Assembly (NCBI RefSeq): GCF_004210375.1
Contig: NC_134825.1
Span: 70,547,558 to 70,611,557 of the forward strand
Direction of reading: 5' to 3'
Length of the DNA: 64,000 nt
Source: Tachypleus tridentatus
Taxonomy: Eukaryota > Arthropoda > Merostomata > Xiphosura > Limulidae
Each line of letters starts with the position of its first letter. The stretch's first letter is position 1. Below the pieces are notes generated by a model that saw only the letters and a list, made by a program, of their open reading frames with translations, was not told the origin of the DNA and did no database searches. Made by a program: the position numbers and the translations under genes. This document shows, one piece after another, positions 61,101 through 64,000 of this stretch.

Positions 61101-62188
61101 GATATGTGCATTTATTGCTGGCCAAGAAAAACTATTTTTAAATCAACTTACTCCGTGAAATAAGTGGAACTCAAAGTTATTTTCTCTTCATAATCTTGTT
61201 TGTTTCTCTTTTTTATTGTAATCAGAATACACGAAATTGTATTTTATATATCTAATCAGTTGGACTTGTTTTATATGTTAACATATTTATATTTGTGATT
61301 TTTCTTTTGGTATGTTTTCTAACCACTGAAGCAATTATTTAAATCTTGCACAATTGACAATGAATGACTTACCATTGAACATCATTGTATATCATATGGT
61401 AGACCATCCTGTCTATAACTACTGAGTATCATTGTCTTACTTCTTGAAATAAGAGAGATATTTCTGCAGCTTTCACAAATAATGTAACAAAAATTCATAT
61501 TGGCAAAAAAGAAAGACATCAAGAAAAATACTAAGGCATTTTCAGGTCTCTACTTACCTTGAACATGTTTTTAAAATCTCTGTATTCAGCCTTCAAATGT
61601 AGTTTTATTAAAATATTCCATAAAACCTTATATGTTGAAATTTGCAGCATGAATGATTGGCAAGTTTTTCATATTATTTTGAAACTTAACTCATTCCCTT
61701 TCCAAATTCACCCTCAACAAGCTAGTTTTTACATGTCCAGTATGTTTTACCAAATAACAGTTTTTGCATGTGTATTTTAATTTGTCTTTAATATGGTGAG
61801 GTATCGAGGCAGCACAAATAATAGTAATCTCCAACTTTGAAAACTAAAATAATATGTAGTTATATAGACTTGGATATTAGACTGTGCTGTGACAATTCAA
61901 GCTTTTCTTTTAATAATTATCTTAAGGAGATGAGTATAAGACTGAAAAACATGTTGTTCATTTTAGGCTTCATGAGGAAATGTGCTTGAGAAATCTTAAA
62001 ATAAGCTCCTAAAGTTTCAAGCAGGATAGCAGTTGTTAAGATACTGTATTTAGAATACATTAATATATATTTTTGGGGTGTTATTTTAGTGTTCATCATT
62101 AATGGATCAGAACAACAGAAATGATTTTGTAGAAGAAATAAGTGAAGAATATGAAGAAATTCGGGAGGAACATTTTGCAACATTAAAA
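19087..62188 (+). CDS. MTR: Methionine synthase, cobalamin-dependent (5-methyltetrahydrofolate-homocysteine methyltransferase), 3' end outside window
   Basis: The enzyme transfers a methyl group from 5-methyltetrahydrofolate via protein-bound cobalamin to homocysteine, making methionine and tetrahydrofolate in the cytosol. Twenty-five exons are seen: 19087-19183, 31112-31311, 32245-32334, 33499-33568, 34576-34668, 36035-36141, 36385-36444, 37538-37632, 38470-38570, 40120-40181, 41737-41884, 43366-43478, 45935-46075, 46372-46557, 46985-47164, 48161-48277, 48589-48729, 49838-49927, 51219-51317, 52485-52652, 53895-53995, 55087-55154, 57606-57726, 60945-61026, 62090-62188. All introns are GT-AG and all junction phases agree, giving 943 codons with no stop. 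Domains by predicted residue: homocysteine domain about 37-370 (zinc ligands Cys276, Cys339, Cys340), folate domain about 385-660 ([13 protein letters not shown]), cap about 680-770, cobalamin domain about 788-905 (DVHDIG, axial ligand His803), start of the AdoMet activation domain from about 920. The human protein has 1265 residues, so roughly a quarter is missing past the window edge. The N-terminal 44 residues are not conserved; the start is the first in-frame ATG of the exon. Confidence 0.97.
19567..19589. repeat. (TA)n microsatellite in MTR intron 1
   Basis: Uninterrupted TA run of about 11 units. Confidence 0.9.
21374..22110 (-). pseudogene. CR1-like LINE 3' fragment (reverse transcriptase C-terminus)
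   Basis: The minus strand near 21850-21740 reads [20 protein letters not shown] and [10 protein letters not shown], then (21735-21660) [20 protein letters not shown] and [14 protein letters not shown]. These are the last blocks of a CR1/L2-clade RT. Further upstream in the element (21960-21890) [13 protein letters not shown] fits the preceding block. Stops are present. Sequence at about 22040-22105 repeats 21883-21945 in diverged form. It lies antisense in MTR intron 1. Confidence 0.8.
23300..26240 (+). pseudogene. DIRS-like (tyrosine-recombinase) retroelement relic
   Basis: A region more C+T-rich than the surrounding intron. At 23936-23986 one frame reads [16 protein letters not shown], matching the RT active-site block YxDDWLI of DIRS-group elements with the first Asp replaced by Gly. 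About 24050-24170 and 24210-24290 give further pieces ([19 protein letters not shown]) like the RT/RNase H junction of the group. A piece near 24830-25090 may be the recombinase N-terminus, and 25490-26240 may be the 3' non-coding part. All are broken by stops and frameshifts. The element sits in MTR intron 1, sense strand. Outer limits are estimates. Confidence 0.55.
23499..23509 (+). repeat. Poly-C tract
   Basis: A run of about 11 C in otherwise AT-rich intron, followed by acccacccc. Confidence 0.8.
27031..27047. repeat. GC-only hairpin in AT-rich intron
   Basis: GCGCGGC and GCCGCGC are perfect 7-base arms with a TGT loop; the neighbouring tgtggcgcc adds further GC pairing. It sits in a GC-rich island (about 26990-27060) inside AT-rich MTR intron 1. 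Confidence 0.6.
28664..29905 (-). mobile_element. Tc1/Tc3-like DNA transposon relic with long inverted repeats
   Basis: Ends read CAGTGAGTGTCAAATTATTA on the left and CAGTGCATGCCAAATTATTA on the right (reverse complement), followed by about 200 bases of diverged inverted repeat (both arms contain ccactaaca and gttataagagg). TA flanks both ends (28662-28663, 29906-29907). Minus-strand pieces read SFIQDNAP (catalytic block 2) and [15 protein letters not shown], close to the usual W-P-x-x-S-P-D-L-N-P-I-E-N-L block 3. A C-terminal piece reads [16 protein letters not shown] then [12 protein letters not shown]. Frameshifts and stops make it inactive. Confidence 0.85.
31112..31311 (+). CDS. MTR: MTR coding exon 2, start of homocysteine-binding domain
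   Basis: Residues 33-99, preceded by tttttaaacag and followed by gtaaga. Contains the family signature [11 protein letters not shown] and LKGNNDIL, which form the first strand and loop of the homocysteine barrel. The second Gly of the usual DGGMGTM is Ala here. Confidence 0.95.
32245..32334 (+). CDS. MTR: MTR coding exon 3
   Basis: Residues 100-129 ([19 protein letters not shown]...), phase 0 at both ends, bounded by tttcag and gtaagt. The ETNTF motif is typical of homocysteine methyltransferase barrels. Confidence 0.95.
33499..33568 (+). CDS. MTR: MTR coding exon 4
   Basis: Residues 130-152 plus one base. Begins VYRLNVEAA and ends AAATG, where the Gly codon is split. Bounded by tttaag and gtatgt. 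Confidence 0.93.
33827..33856. repeat. (TA)n(TG)n compound microsatellite in MTR intron 4
   Basis: TA run followed by TGTGTGTG then TATACACA. Confidence 0.85.
34576..34668 (+). CDS. MTR: MTR coding exon 5
   Basis: Completes Gly153 and covers residues to 183 plus one base. Contains [14 protein letters not shown], a near-identical family signature in the homocysteine barrel. Bounded by tttag and gtaagt. Confidence 0.95.
36035..36141 (+). CDS. MTR: MTR coding exon 6
   Basis: Residues 184-219 ([15 protein letters not shown]...[11 protein letters not shown]), bounded by ttttag and gtataa, ending in phase 0. Confidence 0.95.
36385..36444 (+). CDS. MTR: MTR coding exon 7
   Basis: Twenty codons, residues 220-239 ([13 protein letters not shown]...LPIF), phase 0 at both ends, bounded by ggacag and gtaagt. 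Confidence 0.94.
37538..37632 (+). CDS. MTR: MTR coding exon 8
   Basis: Residues 240-270 plus two bases of Cys271. Contains [19 protein letters not shown]. Bounded by ctccag and gtgaga. Confidence 0.95.
38160..38352 (+). repeat. SINE family 1, old 5'-truncated copy in MTR intron 8
   Basis: The body from cttgccctttcagctgtgg through gatggtcaatcccatt to the tail aligns with family 1 with many changes. The tRNA-like head is missing. Confidence 0.75.
38470..38570 (+). CDS. MTR: MTR coding exon 9, first zinc cysteine
   Basis: Residues 271-304 plus one base. Contains [14 protein letters not shown], in which Cys276 corresponds to the first zinc ligand that activates the homocysteine thiol (human Cys260). 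Bounded by aaatag and gtaagt. Confidence 0.96.
39511..39528. repeat. (CGCA)/(CA)n microsatellite in MTR intron 9
   Basis: cgcacgcacacacacaca, a compound CA-type run. Confidence 0.85.
40120..40181 (+). CDS. MTR: MTR coding exon 10
   Basis: Residues 305-325 ([21 protein letters not shown]), bounded by tttcag and gtaaga. Confidence 0.95.
41302..41327. repeat. (TG)n microsatellite in MTR intron 10
   Basis: About 12 uninterrupted TG units. Confidence 0.9.
41737..41884 (+). CDS. MTR: MTR coding exon 11, zinc cysteine pair
   Basis: Residues 326-374 plus one base. Contains [13 protein letters not shown], in which Cys339 and Cys340 are the remaining two zinc ligands (human Cys323 and Cys324). Bounded by acatag and gtattg; the acceptor has a weak pyrimidine tract, but the phase and protein match are exact. 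Confidence 0.96.
42688..42951. mobile_element. piggyBac-type MITE, 256 bp, in MTR intron 11
   Basis: The element (42692-42947) is bounded by TTAA on each side (42688-42691 and 42948-42951), the piggyBac target. Terminal inverted repeats read CCCTTTCGGTGCAG and CCCTTTTGGTGCTGA, with the CCC end typical of the superfamily. Inner sequences cagcacggcag and cagcaccatgcc may be subterminal repeats. There is no coding capacity. Confidence 0.8.
43366..43478 (+). CDS. MTR: MTR coding exon 12, start of methyltetrahydrofolate domain
   Basis: Residues 375-412. Linker from the homocysteine domain, then [17 protein letters not shown], the pterin-binding signature shared with dihydropteroate synthase-like barrels. 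Bounded by tttcag and gtacat. Confidence 0.96.
43479..45934 (+). other. MTR intron 12
   Basis: AT-rich intron with element copy D near its 3' side; otherwise nothing recognised. The other MTR introns (2-11, 13-20, 24) hold only the repeats listed separately and AT-rich filler. Confidence 0.6.
44990..45339 (+). repeat. TTAA-ended element family, copy D (MTR intron 12)
   Basis: Shares a diverged core with copies A-C (ttttactgcaaaagaacttc, then tctactgaaagttttaaac). The right end is catagggTTAA, like copy B. The left end was not located. Confidence 0.4.
45935..46075 (+). CDS. MTR: MTR coding exon 13
   Basis: Residues 413-459, including [17 protein letters not shown], where the Asp/Asn cluster lines the folate pocket in this family. 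Phase 0, bounded by cctag and gtattt. Confidence 0.96.
46372..46557 (+). CDS. MTR: MTR coding exon 14
   Basis: Residues 460-521 ([18 protein letters not shown]..., [25 protein letters not shown]), strands 3-5 of the folate barrel. Phase 0, bounded by gatag and gtgagg. Confidence 0.96.
46985..47164 (+). CDS. MTR: MTR coding exon 15
   Basis: Residues 522-581, including [26 protein letters not shown] sequence of the folate barrel (here with Ala after Ile). Phase 0, bounded by acag and gtaaag. Confidence 0.95.
47492..47763 (+). repeat. SINE family 1 copy in MTR intron 15
   Basis: Head aggcccaacatggtcaggtgg, body with cccaagagttggctgtgag and tail caaaaacaaacaaaat. Likely target duplication atataaaata on both sides. 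Confidence 0.85.
48161..48277 (+). CDS. MTR: MTR coding exon 16
   Basis: Residues 582-620 ([20 protein letters not shown]...), the highly conserved late folate-barrel motif. Phase 0, bounded by ataag and gtaatt. Confidence 0.96.
48589..48729 (+). CDS. MTR: MTR coding exon 17
   Basis: Residues 621-667 ([19 protein letters not shown]...), end of the folate domain and start of the linker to the cap. Phase 0, bounded by tttag and gtaagt. Confidence 0.96.
49838..49927 (+). CDS. MTR: MTR coding exon 18
   Basis: Residues 668-697. The first half is a variable linker ([10 protein letters not shown]); then [17 protein letters not shown] opens the helical cap domain over cobalamin. Bounded by tttcag and gtataa. 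Confidence 0.92.
51219..51317 (+). CDS. MTR: MTR coding exon 19 with a weak donor
   Basis: Residues 698-730 ([15 protein letters not shown]..., [14 protein letters not shown]). The acceptor aaacag is good. The donor is AAG followed by gttact, poor at positions +3 to +6, yet it is required to join GPLMK to GMSVVGD in phase 0. Read-through would add 17 codons before a stop. Confidence 0.93.
52485..52652 (+). CDS. MTR: MTR coding exon 20, cap domain
   Basis: Residues 731-786. Contains [20 protein letters not shown], essentially invariant in the cap domain that shields methylcobalamin, then a charged linker ending EEE. Donor chosen at GAA followed by gtaggt. Acceptor ttttcag. Confidence 0.95.
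53895..53995 (+). CDS. MTR: MTR coding exon 21, cobalamin-binding motif
   Basis: Residues 787-819 plus two bases. Contains [20 protein letters not shown] with the DxHxxG signature; His803 is the predicted lower axial cobalt ligand (human His785). Bounded by tacag and gtgaga. Confidence 0.97.
54048..54969 (+). repeat. TTAA-ended element family, copy A (MTR intron 21)
   Basis: Runs from TTAACattttcactatgggc to gtagcaagagagTTAA; the ends are imperfect inverted repeats. The internal core aligns with copy C in the opposite strand (caaagggcaataaaa, then ttttactgaaa, then gaagttatag, then aaaggttaat). Contains a perfect 20-base palindrome at 54561-54580. No coding capacity. Probably a non-autonomous piggyBac-type element, by TTAA ends only. 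Confidence 0.5.
54561..54580. repeat. Perfect 20-base palindrome
   Basis: ACAAGGTTGG joined to TCAACCTTGT is fully self-complementary apart from the central step. It is the centre of copy A; copies B and C have diverged versions (ggtcagtt and aattgacc arms in C). Confidence 0.7.
55087..55154 (+). CDS. MTR: MTR coding exon 22
   Basis: Completes Arg820 and runs to residue 842 plus one base ([20 protein letters not shown]). Part of the Rossmann-like cobalamin domain. Bounded by tgtag and gtaaac. Confidence 0.95.
55389..55508 (-). repeat. SINE family 2 copy in MTR intron 22, minus strand
   Basis: The reverse complement reads gggtcagtggtaagttttc, gggttcaattcccctcag and cagcagatagctcaatg with a taagaaaacacc tail, the family 2 layout. 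Confidence 0.8.
56730..57139 (+). repeat. TTAA-ended element family, copy B (MTR intron 22)
   Basis: Core aligns with copy A (gacagactttgtacagttag, aaagttttactgaaaac, then atcattactaaaagtg). Right end is gatagggTTAA at 57136-57139. The left end is uncertain and may lie further upstream. Confidence 0.45.
57606..57726 (+). CDS. MTR: MTR coding exon 23
   Basis: Completes Asp843 and runs to residue 882 plus two bases. Contains [15 protein letters not shown] and LIGGATTS, which hold the corrin nucleotide tail. Donor is AAG followed by gtttga, another weak site. Acceptor tgtag. Confidence 0.95.
57897..58481 (-). repeat. TTAA-ended element family, copy C (MTR intron 23)
   Basis: The reverse complement aligns with copy A through caaagggcaataaaa, gaccaatcttgtacaaa, ttttactgaaattt and aagcttgcaaaac. 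Bounded by TTAA at 57897-57900 and 58478-58481. About 340 bases shorter than copy A, the difference lying near one end. Confidence 0.5.
58858..60615 (+). mobile_element. Tigger/pogo-like DNA transposon with intact inverted repeats
   Basis: About 24-base terminal inverted repeats (taccatattacttcaaattt and its partner at 60615, two mismatches) flanked by TA at 58856-58857 and 60616-60617. Inside, 59189-59386 reads [20 protein letters not shown], then [13 protein letters not shown], a CENP-B/Brinker-type DNA-binding domain. 59700-59800 reads [17 protein letters not shown] then [10 protein letters not shown], the first DDE_1 block. About 60060-60130 reads [19 protein letters not shown], the block near the last catalytic residue. 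Stops and frameshifts interrupt it, so it is probably inactive. It lies in MTR intron 23, sense. Confidence 0.82.
60945..61026 (+). CDS. MTR: MTR coding exon 24
   Basis: Completes Arg883 and runs to residue 910 ([11 protein letters not shown]..., [12 protein letters not shown]), the last strand of the cobalamin domain. Bounded by gtacag and gtaaga. Confidence 0.95.
62090..62188 (+). CDS. MTR: MTR coding exon 25, last exon in the window
   Basis: Residues 911-943 ([17 protein letters not shown]..., [15 protein letters not shown]). This is the linker into the AdoMet-binding activation domain. Bounded by ttttag and gtaagt; the remaining exons lie beyond the window. Confidence 0.93.
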
Positions 62189-62239
62189 GTAAGTATTGCT
62201 CTCTTATTTGTAATTGTTGTCATTCAGTTAATATTTAAA

Positions 62240-64000
62240 ACCTTTCCTGTACATGGTGATGGGACCTCCTAGGGAAGGTTCTGTTCTTTCAGTTTACCTC
62301 CTCTGGGATCTAAACATCCACCCACGTGTTTGCCATACGTGGCGACTCATGATGGGGAGGAGAGGATCCTGGTGGTTGAGGGGTCCAACTCTAACACACC
62401 ACTTTGGCCTTGAATTCCTGTAGACGGGCAGCCTTTGGGTGGTCCCCTTGGGACTGCTGCTCAGTCTTCAACATATGTAACACACGTACCTCATTTTCTT
62501 ATATTACATTCTCTTTCAGAAAAACCTTTAGGGCAAATGTCCCCCTTTATTATTCAGAAGGGACTAGAGGGTCTTGCTGGCTCTCCAAAGTCCGTAAAGA
62601 AGCTTTGATCTGAAGACATATTGGTTGAAACATCCACAACCCAACACAGTGAACTCCTCTTGAATTCAAAGGCAATTGGGGATATATGCTACCTTAAATT
62701 CATCATGAGGAGTTATTGTTGAGAGGGATTTGAAGAATGTACCCGAGTCAGAGATTCTCGCTGGTCTCTCCGCTTAAGGAGTTTCTGCAGTGATGCGCAT
62801 CTCCACTCACAAAGATGAAGTTACACTGCTGACAAATAACCTTGTTTTGACATTTACATCACCACATGCACCTGCCACCATTAAGGCAGGTTATCTAATT
62901 TGCACGGTATGGCCATACATTCCAAATCCTCTCCGATGTTTCCAATGTCAGAGGTTTGGCCACACTAAGACGTCATGTCGCAGTTCCCTGACACGTGCTC
63001 GTTGTGATGGCAAGGACCACGATGCTTATGAGTGTGACATGGACCCACATTGTGTCAACTGCAATGGTTCTCACCCTTCCTATTTTCGTTCTTGCCCAAA
63101 ATGGTTAGAAGAAAAGAGGTGCAGCGTTTGAAAGCGACACATAACATTAGTTATCCTGAGGCTCGGAAATTGCTGTCTGCCACTCCATCTTGGACATATG
63201 CTGCTACACTTCGTTCCACACCTACAGTGGGAGTGCAGACAGATCTCTCTGTGCCTCCAAGAGAATCGTTTTCAAAACAGATAAAAAGCCTTTTGACCTC
63301 CTTGGTTTGAAAAGGTTGATGAATCAACTTCCACACCCATCTCTGTTCCTCCCATACATTCCAACAAACCTCAAGATCTGCATCCTCCAGTTTCAAATAC
63401 AGGCATTTCTTCTGATACATCAAAAGATGCAAAATAATCATTCATTTACGTCCTCAGTCACTGGAATCCCGTTTTAATAACAAAGACCTGCCCAATCGAC
63501 CCAGGACAGGATCCATGGAGGTTGATAGACCTCCTCCGACTAAGGACAGTAAGGAAAAAAGACGTGGTCATAAACAGAAGGGTTATCCAGCCAATTCGCC
63601 TACCCGTCGCTAAAAATGGCCACCTTGATACAATGGAACTGTCGAGGTTTACGTTCTAATCTGGATGACATCAAAACACTGATTGCTTCCTACCATCCTG
63701 TATGTCTTTCCTTACAAGAAACATTTCTAAAACCTGCTGATACAGTCACCATTCGGCAGTTTTCTATGTACAGAAATGACAGGCTGTGTGATGGACGAGT
63801 ACATGGAGGGGTGGCACTCTTGGTTGATCAGCATGTTCCTATCCTGTCTTTGTCACTTAACACACCCCTTGGAGGCTGTAGCCATCCGTGTTTCCTTGGG
63901 TCATACCATCACTGTTTGTTCTCTCTACCTGTCTCCTGTAGAGACATATTATCAATCAGACCTTGATGCTCTCATTGAACAGTTGCCATCTCCATTTCTA
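62240..64000 (+). mobile_element. Jockey/I-group LINE, 5' part, running off the window
   Basis: GC content jumps at about 62240 and a GC-rich leader follows. ORF1 pieces (62520-63310) include a CCHC zinc knuckle at 62937-62978 (CFQCQRFGHTKTSC), a second knuckle lacking its first Cys, and a third (CVNCNGSHPSYFRSC). At 63616 a new frame begins MATLIQWNCRGLRSNLDDI, then SLQETFL: the apurinic-endonuclease start with its Asn and Glu catalytic residues. A frameshift near 63870 moves the continuation (AVAIRVSLGHTITVCSLYLS) into another frame, so this copy is defective here. It sits just inside MTR intron 25; reverse transcriptase should follow beyond 64000. Confidence 0.88.

Noticed and set aside
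1..64000. CRISPR array, operon or prokaryotic system
   Set aside because: No regularly spaced direct repeats or clustered intact ORFs. The spliced MTR gene and SINEs show that this is nuclear eukaryotic DNA.

Overview
This is a eukaryotic, AT-rich, intron-heavy window. It most likely comes from an arthropod and plausibly a chelicerate such as a horseshoe crab. That is an inference from the long introns, the many tRNA-derived SINEs and the mix of CR1-like, DIRS-like, jockey-like, mariner, Tc1/Tc3, Tigger-like and piggyBac-type elements. No species-diagnostic sequence was identified. One host protein-coding gene is supported: vitamin-B12-dependent methionine synthase (MTR), on the + strand from about 18.95 kb past the right edge of the window.

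Region 1-18.2 kb (upstream): no host gene could be supported. It holds decayed mobile elements: a hAT transposase relic (about 0.8-1.5 kb, minus), Ty3/gypsy-like reverse transcriptase (5.6-6.5 kb, minus) and integrase (11.5-12.7 kb, minus) relics, a mariner relic (15.1-16.0 kb), two families of tRNA-derived SINEs (one copy nested inside another with a clear target-site duplication), and a tRNA-Gln-like pseudogene.

Region 18.2-19.2 kb: a CpG-rich patch with an E-box palindrome is the best promoter candidate. It is followed by the first coding exon of MTR, whose leader carries a short upstream ORF that overlaps the MTR start codon as ATGA.

Region 19.2-62.2 kb: 25 MTR coding exons, all joined in a consistent reading frame (2829 nt, 943 codons). 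They encode the homocysteine domain with its three zinc cysteines, the methyltetrahydrofolate domain, the cap, the cobalamin domain with the DxHxxG motif, and the first residues of the AdoMet activation domain. About 320-340 C-terminal residues must lie beyond the window. Introns carry a CR1 fragment, a DIRS-like relic and a Tc3-like element with long inverted repeats (all in the 11.9-kb intron 1), a 256-bp piggyBac-type MITE, a family of diverged TTAA-flanked elements, and a Tigger/pogo-like element with intact inverted repeats.

Region 62.2-64 kb: the 5' end of a jockey/I-group LINE (zinc-knuckle ORF1 and endonuclease start), running off the window inside MTR intron 25. No novel defence or biosynthetic system was found. 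The most useful leads are the MTR leader structure, the TTAA element family in MTR introns and the DIRS-like relic.
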